Assembly (NCBI GenBank): GCA_005883115.1
Contig: VAZQ01000337.1
Location: forward strand, 1-6,994
Direction: 5' to 3'
From: Alphaproteobacteria bacterium
Lineage (GTDB): Bacteria > Pseudomonadota > Alphaproteobacteria > Rhizobiales > Xanthobacteraceae
DNA: 6,994 nt
Positions within the stretch are counted from its first letter, which is position 1. Each line of letters starts with the position of its first letter. The notes beneath the pieces are model-generated. The model had not been told where the DNA came from, searched no databases, and was given only the letters and a program-made list of their open reading frames with translations. A program made the translations under genes and the position numbers. Of this stretch, positions 1 through 6,994 are shown one piece after another.

Positions 1-1
1 C

Positions 2-682
2 TTCAACCAGTCTTACACATATTTTACTTGGCGCACGAGCAAGGAGGAGCTGCAGGCCTACGTGAGCGAGATTACCGGCTACCCCGAACGCGAATATTTT
101 CGTCCCAATTTTTTCGTTAATACGCCGGACATTTTGCCGCTTCATCTACAGAGCGGCGAGCCGTGGATCTTCAAGGCGCGGGTGGCGCTCGCCGCCACGT
201 TGTCCGGCAATTACGGCATCTACAATGGCTTCGAGCTCCTGGAGCACGAACCGATCCCGGGAAAGGAGGAATACCTCAATTCCGAGAAATACGAACTGAA
301 AGTGCGGGACTGGAATCAACCCGGCAACATCAAAACTTATGTCGGAGGCCTCAACCGCATGCGCAGGAACAACGCCGCCCTGCTGCAAAGCAAGAATTTG
401 CGCTTTGCCCAAGTCGACGACACCGAGGTGATCGGCTTTGTGAAGGAATCCGCGAGCGGCGACAATGCGGTCGCAGTCGCCGTGGCGTTGACGCCGGCCG
501 GACCGCGCGAGTTCTGGTTTCATTTTGGCGACATCGAGATCGGTCCGTCGACGGAGCGCGGGCGGGTGAAATTTATTGAAAACCTGGTCAGCGGCGAGCG
601 GCACGTCCTGGAATGGGGCGGGGTGCGGTTGCGCATCGATCAGCAGCAGGATCCTGCACTGCTGTTCCGCTGCTTCACGTAA
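2..682 (+). CDS. glgE: Alpha-1,4-glucan:maltose-1-phosphate maltosyltransferase, C-terminal part (5' end outside window)
   Basis: GlgE is a cytosolic GH13_3 enzyme that transfers maltose from alpha-maltose-1-phosphate to the non-reducing end of an alpha-1,4-glucan and releases phosphate. The frame is open from base 2, so the gene starts upstream; 226 residues and a TAA stop (680-682) are visible. The fragment opens with FNQSYTYFTWR and continues with YFRPNFFVNTPDILP, both hallmarks of GlgE. The Asp of TPD (codon 128-130) aligns with the transition-state-stabilising Asp of Streptomyces GlgE (D480 there). The nucleophile and acid/base Glu would lie upstream and cannot be checked. After the end of the barrel (GNYGIYNGFELLEHEP, then a helix with LNRMRRNNAALLQ) comes a C-terminal beta-sandwich ending near LLFRCFT. 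The stop lies 10 bases before treS-mak, the enzyme that makes its substrate, which supports the assignment. Methionine or valine codons inside this stretch, such as the GTG at 62, are internal and not the true start. Confidence 0.95.
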   Translation, partial: FNQSYTYFTWRTSKEELQAYVSEITGYPEREYFRPNFFVNTPDILPLHLQSGEPWIFKARVALAATLSGNYGIYNGFELLEHEPIPGKEEYLNSEKYELKVRDWNQPGNIKTYVGGLNRMRRNNAALLQSKNLRFAQVDDTEVIGFVKESASGDNAVAVAVALTPAGPREFWFHFGDIEIGPSTERGRVKFIENLVSGERHVLEWGGVRLRIDQQQDPALLFRCFT

Positions 683-688
683 AGGTGG
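681..688 (+). promoter_or_regulatory. Ribosome binding site for treS-mak
   Basis: AAAGGTGG is a purine-rich Shine-Dalgarno-like run overlapping the last bases of the glgE stop codon. Its AAGG core ends 7 bases before the GTG at 693, and this spacing decides the start. Later in-frame GTG codons at 699 and 702 sit further away and are less well placed. The position on the glgE stop suggests that ribosomes finishing glgE help to start treS-mak. Confidence 0.55.
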
Positions 689-692
689 TGTC

Positions 693-3600
693 GTGGATGT
701 GGTGGCCGAGATTCAGGCGGAGCCCAAGCTCGAAACCGACGAGCTGTGGTTCAAGGACGCCGTCATTTATCAGCTCCACGTTAAGGCGTTTGCCGACAGC
801 AACAGTGATGGCATCGGGGATTTCGCAGGGCTGACGGAAAAACTCGATTATCTCGAGGATCTCGGCATCACGGCGCTGTGGCTGCTGCCGTTCTATCCCT
901 CCCCCGGCCGGGACGATGGGTATGACATTTCCGACTACCGCACAATCAATGCCGATTTCGGCACGATGGCCGATTTCCGGCGCTTCATGCAGGAAGCGAG
1001 GCGGCGCAAGCTGCGCGTACTCACCGAGTTGGTCATCAATCACACGTCGGACCAGCATCCCTGGTTCCTGCGCGCGCGCCGAAGCAAGCCGGGATCCGAT
1101 GCACGCAATTGGTATGTGTGGAGCGATACCGACCAGGCTTATGCCGGAACCCGCATCATCTTTAACGACACCGAAAAATCAAATTGGGCCTGGGACCCCG
1201 TCGCAGGCGCGTATTATTGGCACCGTTTCTTTTCGCATCAGCCCGATCTCAATTACGACAATCCGCGCGTGCTTGCTGCCATGATTCAGATCATGCGGCG
1301 CTGGGTCGATCTGGGGGTCGACGGATTCCGTTTAGACGCGATTCCGTACCTGTGCGAACGCGAAGGGACTAACAACGAGAATCTTTCCGAAACCCACGCA
1401 GTCATCAAGAACATCAGGGCCGCGCTCGACTCGCACTCGCGCGGTAAACTCCTGCTCGCCGAAGCCAACCAGTGGCCGGAAGACGTCAGCGCCTATTTCG
1501 CCGACGGAGACGAGTGCCACATGGCCTACCACTTCCCGCTGATGCCGCGGATTTACATGGCGATCGCCCAGGAAGACCGCTTTCCCATCACCGATATTCT
1601 CCGGCAGACGCCTGACATTCCCACCAACTGTCAATGGGCGCTGTTCCTTCGCAACCATGACGAGCTCACGCTTGAAATGGTGACCGACGTCGAGCGGGAT
1701 TATCTGTGGTCGACGTATGCGACCGACCCGCGAGCCCGCATCAATCTCGGCATCAGACGACGGCTGGCCTCGTTGATGGACAACGACCGGCGCAAGATTG
1801 AACTGATGAACTCGCTGCTGATGTCGTTTCCGGGCACACCAATCATCTACTACGCGGACGAGATCGGGATGGGAGACAACATCTATCTCGGTGATCGCAA
1901 TGGCGTCCGCACCCCGATGCAGTGGACGCCGGATCGCAATGGCGGATTCTCCCGCTGTGATCCGGCGCGGCTCTACCTGCCGATGATCATGGATCCGGTC
2001 TACGGTTATGAGGCGGTCAACGTCGAGGCGCAGTCGCGCAGTTTGGCATCGCTCCTGAGCTGGACCAAGCGCCTGATTTCGGTTCGCAAGTCGAGCAAGG
2101 TATTCGGCCGTGGTTCGTTGAGCTTCATCCGGCCGGCAAATCGCTCCGTGCTCGTCTATGTCCGGCAATACGAGAGCGAAGTGGTGCTCTGCGTCGCGAA
2201 CCTGTCGCGCTCGGCGCAAGCCGCCGAGATCGATCTCGCGCCCTGGCGCGGCCGCGTGCCGTTCGAATTGCTCGGACGCACGAACTTTCCGCCGATCGGC
2301 GAAGGTCCCTATATTGTGACGCTCGGACCCTACGGATTTTTCTGGTTCCTGCTCCGCGAACCGGAGGCATCCTCCATAGAGACGCCGCGGACCTGGGCGG
2401 AATTCGAGACGCTCGTCGTCACCGACGGCTGGAGATCGTTGCTGCGCGGCCGCTCCAACTCCGTACTCGAGCGCGATGTTCTTCCGGCATATTTTTCGAG
2501 CCGGCGCTGGTACGCGGAACGAGGCAATTTGCCGGGGACACACATCATCGGCGCCGTGCCGTTCGGTGCCGGCGACGCCGATGTTGGCATCGTCTTGGTC
2601 GAGACCAGTGGGAGGCGGGCCAGCGCGAATTATCTGCTGCCGATGACCATCAAATGGACCCGCTTCGATCGCGAGCGAAAAAACCCAAATGCACTGGCGG
2701 CCGTGCGGAGGGGGCCGCGCGAGGGCAGCCTGCTCGATGCCACCGCCGATGCGGGCTTTGTGGCCCTGCTCCTGGACAATTTACGCGCCGCGCGGGTGAT
2801 CGAAGCCGACCAACGCCGTATCGAATTTGCGCCGACTGCGAAGCTTCCGGACGCATCGGGCGCGATCGAGGACGTCCGCGCCGTGGACACCGAGCAGTCC
2901 AACACCACCGTACTGGTAGGAGCAGACTACGTCATCAAACTCTTTCGCCGCATCGAGCCGGGCCTCAATCCGGAAATCGAGGTCGGCCGTTTTCTGACGG
3001 AAACCGTTCCGTTCCCCCATACCCCGCCGCTGCTTGGAAGCATCGAGCTCGAGGAGAATGGGAAGCGCAGCGCGGTCGCGGTCGTGCATAGTTTCGTCCA
3101 GAACCAAGGCGACGCCTGGACTGTGACGAGCGCCTATCTCGATCGTTTCGTGGAGGAAGAGCGCCTGCTGACCGCGGAAGCCGCTGGACACAGCGATGAG
3201 CAGGCCGCCTATCTGCGGCGGATGGAACAAGTCGGGCGGCGGGTCGCCGAGTTGCAGCTTGCGCTTGCGAGCCGTGACGACATCGCCGACTTTACTCCGG
3301 AACCGATTGCCGCAGCGGATGTGCGGTCCTGGACGGAAGCGCTCCTGCGCCGGGCCGATCGCGCATTCGGTGATTTGGCGCGCCGTCGATCAGAACTCTC
3401 CGAGCACGATCGGCAGCTGGTCGACGCCCTTCTATCTTACCGAGAGTTGGTTCCCGCACGCCTCCGCGAACTTCTGCCGGAAACCGTTGAGGCAATGAAG
3501 ATCCGACATCATGGCGACTTCCATCTGGGCCAGATGCTGATCGTCAAGGACGACGTATCCATTATCGACTTCGAAGGCGAACCGCGTCGTAGCATTGAGG

Positions 3601-3971
3601 AGCGGCGGCGCAAGGCGCCCGCTGCCCGCGACGTAGCTGGCCTCATCCGGTCGATCGACTACTCAGTCACTGCTGCACTCGAGCGTGCGCTAAAGTCCGC
3701 GCCCGATGAGCACGGCAAGCTCTCACGCGCACTCGAAGGGTGGCGCGAACATTCCGCCGCCGCCTTTATGTCGGCGTATCGATCATCGTTGACCGATGCG
3801 AGGCTCTGGCCGCAATCGCTCGAGGCCGCCGATCGTCTTCTCGACTTTTTCCTGCTGGAAAAGGCGTTTTACGAAATCGAATACGAGCTCGCACATCGCC
3901 CGGATTGGCTGCGGGTCCCGCTGGCAGGTACTTGGCGCATCCTCTCGCGTCCGCAAGAGGCCGCGCAATGA
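693..3971 (+). CDS. treS: Trehalose synthase-maltokinase fusion protein (TreS-Mak)
   Basis: This cytosolic bifunctional enzyme isomerises trehalose to maltose (TreS) and then phosphorylates maltose with ATP to maltose-1-phosphate (Mak/Pep2), the GlgE substrate. From the GTG at 693 it has 1092 residues, typical of the known proteobacterial fusions. The TreS GH13_16 barrel spans about residues 19-460. It shows INHTSDQHPWF (N116, H117), nucleophile D215 in DGFRLDAIPYL, acid/base E257 in LLAEANQWPED and D323 in FLRNHDELTLEM. The conserved LGDRNGVRTPMQW follows, with a beta-domain to about 550. After a short linker, the Mak half starts near 580 with an N-cap (RRWYAERG, 604-611). It then has ATP-site lysine K749 (VIKLFRR), Brenner-type HGDFHLGQ with catalytic D942, and IIDFEGEP with metal-binding D959. 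Both active sites look intact. The start was chosen from the ribosome site and the beginning of homology; GTG 699 or 702 remain possible. The C-terminal tail overlaps the glgB start. Some databases name such proteins simply maltose alpha-D-glucosyltransferase. Confidence 0.96.
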   Translation: MDVVAEIQAEPKLETDELWFKDAVIYQLHVKAFADSNSDGIGDFAGLTEKLDYLEDLGITALWLLPFYPSPGRDDGYDISDYRTINADFGTMADFRRFMQEARRRKLRVLTELVINHTSDQHPWFLRARRSKPGSDARNWYVWSDTDQAYAGTRIIFNDTEKSNWAWDPVAGAYYWHRFFSHQPDLNYDNPRVLAAMIQIMRRWVDLGVDGFRLDAIPYLCEREGTNNENLSETHAVIKNIRAALDSHSRGKLLLAEANQWPEDVSAYFADGDECHMAYHFPLMPRIYMAIAQEDRFPITDILRQTPDIPTNCQWALFLRNHDELTLEMVTDVERDYLWSTYATDPRARINLGIRRRLASLMDNDRRKIELMNSLLMSFPGTPIIYYADEIGMGDNIYLGDRNGVRTPMQWTPDRNGGFSRCDPARLYLPMIMDPVYGYEAVNVEAQSRSLASLLSWTKRLISVRKSSKVFGRGSLSFIRPANRSVLVYVRQYESEVVLCVANLSRSAQAAEIDLAPWRGRVPFELLGRTNFPPIGEGPYIVTLGPYGFFWFLLREPEASSIETPRTWAEFETLVVTDGWRSLLRGRSNSVLERDVLPAYFSSRRWYAERGNLPGTHIIGAVPFGAGDADVGIVLVETSGRRASANYLLPMTIKWTRFDRERKNPNALAAVRRGPREGSLLDATADAGFVALLLDNLRAARVIEADQRRIEFAPTAKLPDASGAIEDVRAVDTEQSNTTVLVGADYVIKLFRRIEPGLNPEIEVGRFLTETVPFPHTPPLLGSIELEENGKRSAVAVVHSFVQNQGDAWTVTSAYLDRFVEEERLLTAEAAGHSDEQAAYLRRMEQVGRRVAELQLALASRDDIADFTPEPIAAADVRSWTEALLRRADRAFGDLARRRSELSEHDRQLVDALLSYRELVPARLRELLPETVEAMKIRHHGDFHLGQMLIVKDDVSIIDFEGEPRRSIEERRRKAPAARDVAGLIRSIDYSVTAALERALKSAPDEHGKLSRALEGWREHSAAAFMSAYRSSLTDARLWPQSLEAADRLLDFFLLEKAFYEIEYELAHRPDWLRVPLAGTWRILSRPQEAAQ
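3955..3960 (+). promoter_or_regulatory. Ribosome binding site for glgB
   Basis: AAGAGG lies inside the last codons of treS-mak, 7 bases before the ATG at 3968. It supports that ATG over in-frame starts further upstream, which would run through the maltokinase coding region. Together with the ATGA stop/start overlap, it points to coupled translation. Confidence 0.7.
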
Positions 3972-6124
3972 GCCCACTCACGCCGGAAGCCTACGCCGTG
4001 ATCGAGGGTCGCCATTCCGATCCATTCCACTACCTCGGGCCACACGTCGAAAACGGCGCATCCGTGCTGCGCGTCTTTCTTCCGGACGCCGAGGGGGTCG
4101 CCGTCGTCGACGAGCACGGTCACGAAAGCGATCTCGAACGCATCCACGATGCCGGGCTCTTCGTGGGGCGTTTGGGTAACGGCGCCCGCCACTACCGTCT
4201 GCGCGCGCGCTACGGCGAACGCGAGATCGAGCTTGAGGATCCTTATCGCTTCCCGCCGATCCTGTCCGACTTCGATCTCTATCTGCTTGGCGAAGGCACG
4301 CATATACATCTCTACGAGAGGCTCGGCGCGCATCCCATGGTGCTCGACGGCGTTGAAGGCGTGGCGTTTGCCGTCTTTGCGCCTTCAGCGAAGCGGGTGA
4401 GCGTAGTCGGCGACTTCAATTTTTGGGATGGCCGGCGTCATGCTATGCGCGTGCGTGGCAACGGCTTTTGGGAAATCTTTGTGCCCGATGCCAAGCCCGG
4501 CGCCAAATACAAATACGAGATTATCGGGCCGGATGGCCATCTATTGCCGCTCAAGTCCGATCCGCTGGCATTCGCCGCCGAGTTGCGCCCGCAGACGGCG
4601 TCGATCGTGGTCGATCAGAACGTGATCGGACGGCCGCAAGCGTCTCCTGGCGGCGTCAATGCCTTGAGCGCGCCGATATCGATCTATGAAGTCCATCTCG
4701 GATCGTGGCGGCGGCATCCGCAACACGGCGGCCGCTGGTTGAGCTATCGCGAGCTGGCTGAGCAATTGCCGGCCTACGCGCATGAGATGGGATTCACGCA
4801 CGTCGAATTTCTGCCCGTCAGCGAGCATCCCTTCGATGGGTCCTGGGGATATCAGCCGACTGGGCTGTTCGCGCCGACCAGTCGTTTTGGCGCTCCCGCC
4901 GATTTTGCTGCGTTGATCGACGCATGCCATCGAAAGAACCTCGCCGTCATTCTGGACTGGGTGCCAGGACACTTTCCCGACGATCCGCACGGCCTGAGCC
5001 GCTTCGATGGGACCGCGCTCTATGAGCATGAAAATCCCCAGCAAGGCCGCCATCTCGATTGGAACACGCTCATCTACAATTACGGTCGCACGGAGATCGC
5101 AAACTTCTTGCTGGCCAATGGGCTGTTCTGGCTCGATCGTTACAACATCGACGGCTTGCGCGTGGATGCCGTCGCTTCCATGCTCTATCTCGATTACAGC
5201 CGGCCGGAAGGAGGCTGGATCCCCAACAAGTATGGCGGCCGCGAAAACATCGACGCCATCAATCTCCTGCGCCGCTTCAATACGGAGGTGTTCTCACGAT
5301 TTCCCAATGCAACAACGGCGGCGGAGGAGTCGACGGCGTGGCCCATGGTTTCGAGGCCGGTGGAGTGGGGCGGGCTCGGATTCGGCTACAAGTGGAACAT
5401 GGGATGGATGCACGACACGCTCGAATACATCAGCAAAGATCCGCTTTACCGCAAGCATCATCACGGCCAGATCCTTTTCGGCTTGCATTACGCCTTTTTC
5501 GAAAACTTCATCCTGCCGCTCTCCCATGACGAGGTTGTGCACGGCAAGCGCTCGCTCCTCGGCCGCATGCCGGGCGACGATTGGCAGCGCTTCGCCAATC
5601 TGCGCGCCTACTACGGCTTCATGTTTGGTCATCCCGGCAAGAAGCTTCTGTTCATGGGAAACGAGTTCGCCCAGGAAAGCGAATGGCGCCATGACCATTC
5701 GCTCGACTGGCATGTTATCGAATATCCACGGCACGCCGGCATTCAGGCTCTGGTGCGTGATCTCAATCGCCTTTACCGGACAGTGCCGGCCCTACACGAG
5801 CTCGATTGTGAGGATGCCGGGTTCGAATGGCTCGTCATGCATGATGCCGAGCGCAGCGTGTTCGCGTGGCTGCGCAAGGGACGCCAGACGCAAGAGCGTT
5901 GTCTCGTTGTGGTGAACTTCACTCCCGAGATTTACCGCGATTACCGGATCAAAGTTCCGTTTTCAGGCGTCTGGCGCGAGATCCTCAACACTGATTCTGC
6001 ACTCTACGGCGGCAGTAACATCGGGAACGCGGGGACGGTCAGGACGTTGGACGAGGGCACAATTCCCGAGGTCAGCCTTGTTGTTCCGCCCCTCGCTACA
6101 ATTTTTCTCGTTCCGGAGCGGTAG
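3968..6124 (+). CDS. glgB: 1,4-alpha-glucan branching enzyme
   Basis: GlgB cuts an alpha-1,4-glucan and re-attaches the released segment through an alpha-1,6 bond, creating glycogen branches; here the linear glucan would come from GlgE. The product has 718 residues (E. coli GlgB is 728), so it looks full length. An N1 domain occupies about residues 1-105 (YAVIEGRHSDPFHYLGPH). A CBM48 carbohydrate-binding domain lies at about 118-210 (VAFAVFAPSAKRVSVVGDFN). The GH13_9 barrel runs from about 230 to 600, and a beta-domain ends the protein. Catalytic motifs are complete: DWVPGHFP (D330, H335), GLRVDAVASMLYLDYSR with nucleophile D400, AEEST with acid/base E453, and LSHDEVVHGK with D521. Each is offset by exactly five from E. 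coli D335, H340, D405, E458 and D526. The ATG shares bases with the treS-mak stop (ATGA) and has a good ribosome site. In-frame starts further upstream are rejected because the family N-terminus begins at this ATG. Confidence 0.97.
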   Translation: MSPLTPEAYAVIEGRHSDPFHYLGPHVENGASVLRVFLPDAEGVAVVDEHGHESDLERIHDAGLFVGRLGNGARHYRLRARYGEREIELEDPYRFPPILSDFDLYLLGEGTHIHLYERLGAHPMVLDGVEGVAFAVFAPSAKRVSVVGDFNFWDGRRHAMRVRGNGFWEIFVPDAKPGAKYKYEIIGPDGHLLPLKSDPLAFAAELRPQTASIVVDQNVIGRPQASPGGVNALSAPISIYEVHLGSWRRHPQHGGRWLSYRELAEQLPAYAHEMGFTHVEFLPVSEHPFDGSWGYQPTGLFAPTSRFGAPADFAALIDACHRKNLAVILDWVPGHFPDDPHGLSRFDGTALYEHENPQQGRHLDWNTLIYNYGRTEIANFLLANGLFWLDRYNIDGLRVDAVASMLYLDYSRPEGGWIPNKYGGRENIDAINLLRRFNTEVFSRFPNATTAAEESTAWPMVSRPVEWGGLGFGYKWNMGWMHDTLEYISKDPLYRKHHHGQILFGLHYAFFENFILPLSHDEVVHGKRSLLGRMPGDDWQRFANLRAYYGFMFGHPGKKLLFMGNEFAQESEWRHDHSLDWHVIEYPRHAGIQALVRDLNRLYRTVPALHELDCEDAGFEWLVMHDAERSVFAWLRKGRQTQERCLVVVNFTPEIYRDYRIKVPFSGVWREILNTDSALYGGSNIGNAGTVRTLDEGTIPEVSLVVPPLATIFLVPER
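6115..6118 (+). promoter_or_regulatory. Ribosome binding site for glgX
   Basis: GGAG within the last codons of glgB lies 7 bases before the GTG at 6126, the expected spacing. This supports a GTG start one base after the glgB stop and coupled translation. Confidence 0.6.
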
Positions 6125-6125
6125 C

Positions 6126-6994
6126 GTGCGGATTTCGGCCGGCGCGCCGCATCCGCTGGGAACAACTTGGGACGGGCGCGGAACAAATTTCGCGCTGTTT
6201 TCGGCGAACGCCGAAAAAGTCGAACTGTGCCTCTTCGATAGCCATGGCCGGCGCGAGATTGAGCGAATCACGCTGCCGGAACGCACAGAGGATGTCTGGC
6301 ACGGCTACCTGAGCGATGTGGCCCCGGGGCAACTCTATGGCTATCGGGTGCATGGCCCCTATCACCCCGAGCGTGGACTGCGCTTCAACGCGCACAAACT
6401 GCTTATTGATCCGTATGCAAAGCAGCTCGCGGGACGACTCGTCTGGAGCGATGCGCATTTCGGCTACCGCGCCGGCAGCGCACGCGCCGATCTCTCGTTC
6501 GACCGGCGCGACAATGCGCGCGGTGTGCCTAAGAGTATGGTTGTGGACGAAGCCTTCACCTGGGGCGAAGAACGCCGGCCCTCCATTCCCTGGCGCGACA
6601 CGGTTATTTATGAAGCGCACGTCAAAGGCCTCACGCAGCTGCGCGAGGACGTGCCGCCTGCATGGCGCGGATCGTATCGCGGCCTGACCGCCCCCTCAGT
6701 GGTCGATCATCTCAAGCATCTCGGGGTCACCGCAGTTGAACTGCTGCCGATCCACGCGTTTATCGATGATCGGCATCTGATCGAGCGCGGCCTGAGCAAC
6801 TACTGGGGCTACAACACGGTGGCCTTCTTCGCTCCCGATGCCCGCTACGCTGTCGATGGTCCCCTCGATGCATTTCGATCGACCGTTTCGCGATTGCACG
6901 ACGCCGGCATCGAGCTCATTCTCGACGTTGTTTACAACCATACCGCCGAAGGCAATCATCTCGGCCCGACGCTGAGCTTCCGCGGGATCGACAA
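6126..6994 (+). CDS. glgX: Glycogen debranching enzyme GlgX, N-terminal part (3' end outside window)
   Basis: GlgX is a GH13_11 isoamylase-type enzyme that hydrolyses alpha-1,6 branches of glycogen, chiefly short ones left by phosphorylase. The frame is open from the GTG at 6126 to the right edge, giving 289 codons of a protein usually about 650-750 aa long. The N-terminus (RISAGAPHPLGTTWDGRGTNFALFSANA) begins a CBM48 domain. YGYRVHGPYHPERGLRFNAHK and LLIDPYAKQL follow, both typical of GlgX/TreX proteins. The barrel starts near residue 160 (WRDTVIYEAHVKGLTQL), then comes VTAVELLPIHAF and NYWGYNTVAFFAPDARYA. Region I is visible as ILDVVYNHTAEGNHLGP (D267, N271, H272). The nucleophile and acid/base residues lie beyond the window, so activity cannot be confirmed. 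It is placed one base after the glgB stop with its ribosome site inside glgB, making it the next gene of the operon. An archaeal-type TreX or a plant-type isoamylase would look similar, but the context favours GlgX. Confidence 0.93.
   Translation, partial: MRISAGAPHPLGTTWDGRGTNFALFSANAEKVELCLFDSHGRREIERITLPERTEDVWHGYLSDVAPGQLYGYRVHGPYHPERGLRFNAHKLLIDPYAKQLAGRLVWSDAHFGYRAGSARADLSFDRRDNARGVPKSMVVDEAFTWGEERRPSIPWRDTVIYEAHVKGLTQLREDVPPAWRGSYRGLTAPSVVDHLKHLGVTAVELLPIHAFIDDRHLIERGLSNYWGYNTVAFFAPDARYAVDGPLDAFRSTVSRLHDAGIELILDVVYNHTAEGNHLGPTLSFRGID

Noticed and set aside
576..692. A possible earlier start of TreS-Mak overlapping the end of glgE.
   Set aside because: The upstream residues are low-quality (Ser/Cys/Arg-rich), do not resemble TreS, and have no clear ribosome site. 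GTG 693 follows the AAAGGTGG run.
1026..1043. Region I of the TreS half has Glu (E112) where many GH13 enzymes have Asp (ELVINH rather than DVVVNH).
   Set aside because: As I recall, TELVINHTSDQHPWF is a common form of this motif in trehalose synthases, so it is not a sign of lost activity.
1332..2543. A 403-codon open frame on the minus strand inside treS-mak.
   Set aside because: It lies wholly antisense to a gene with complete family motifs. Its translation is rich in Arg, Gly, Ala and His with no recognisable domain, as expected from antisense reading of GC-rich codons.
2992..3491. A short near-repeat containing GGAAACCGTT at about 2999 and 3479 in the maltokinase region.
   Set aside because: Ten identical bases in coding sequence, both encoding Glu-Thr-Val in unrelated helices, is easily chance. 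No further copies or regular spacing were seen.
3740..3967. A possible 76-residue N-terminal extension of GlgB from upstream in-frame start codons.
   Set aside because: The extension would overlap the conserved end of the maltokinase. Its sequence is arginine-rich and unlike GlgB, and the ATG at 3968 has a good ribosome site and matches the family N-terminus.
5007..5915. A 302-codon plus-strand open frame in another phase inside glgB.
   Set aside because: Its translation is rich in Ser, Arg, Thr and Cys and has no domain. The overlapping glgB frame carries all catalytic motifs, so this is a shadow.

Overview
The window is a tightly packed, same-strand stretch of bacterial chromosome. It carries four genes of the GlgE (maltose-1-phosphate) route of alpha-glucan metabolism. 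In order they are the 3' end of glgE, a fused trehalose synthase-maltokinase gene (treS-mak), a complete glycogen branching enzyme gene (glgB), and the 5' part of a glycogen debranching enzyme gene (glgX). Base composition is GC-rich by eye, at roughly 60%. The protein sequences and the gene order resemble clusters I recall from Alphaproteobacteria, most likely Rhizobiales such as Bradyrhizobium relatives. That placement is an inference without a database search.

Layout: 2-682 is the C-terminal third of GlgE, cut by the left edge. A 10-base gap with a Shine-Dalgarno-like run leads into treS-mak (693-3971, GTG start, 1092 aa). Its stop overlaps the glgB start in an ATGA (3968-3971). glgB runs 3968-6124 (718 aa). 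One base after its stop, glgX begins at a GTG (6126) and runs off the right edge. No gap between genes exceeds 10 bases, so there is no room for an internal terminator or a conventional intergenic promoter. The layout is that of one translationally coupled operon. I see no RNA genes, mobile elements, CRISPR arrays or attachment sites.

How the genes work together: the TreS half converts trehalose to maltose. The maltokinase half phosphorylates maltose with ATP to maltose-1-phosphate. GlgE transfers the maltosyl unit onto a growing alpha-1,4-glucan, and GlgB adds alpha-1,6 branches. GlgX trims branches when the polymer is broken down. The window therefore encodes a full trehalose-to-branched-glucan route that needs no ADP-glucose, plus a degradative enzyme. 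All recognisable catalytic residues are present. The system is known, and I found no convincing evidence of an undescribed one. The findings below are modest.
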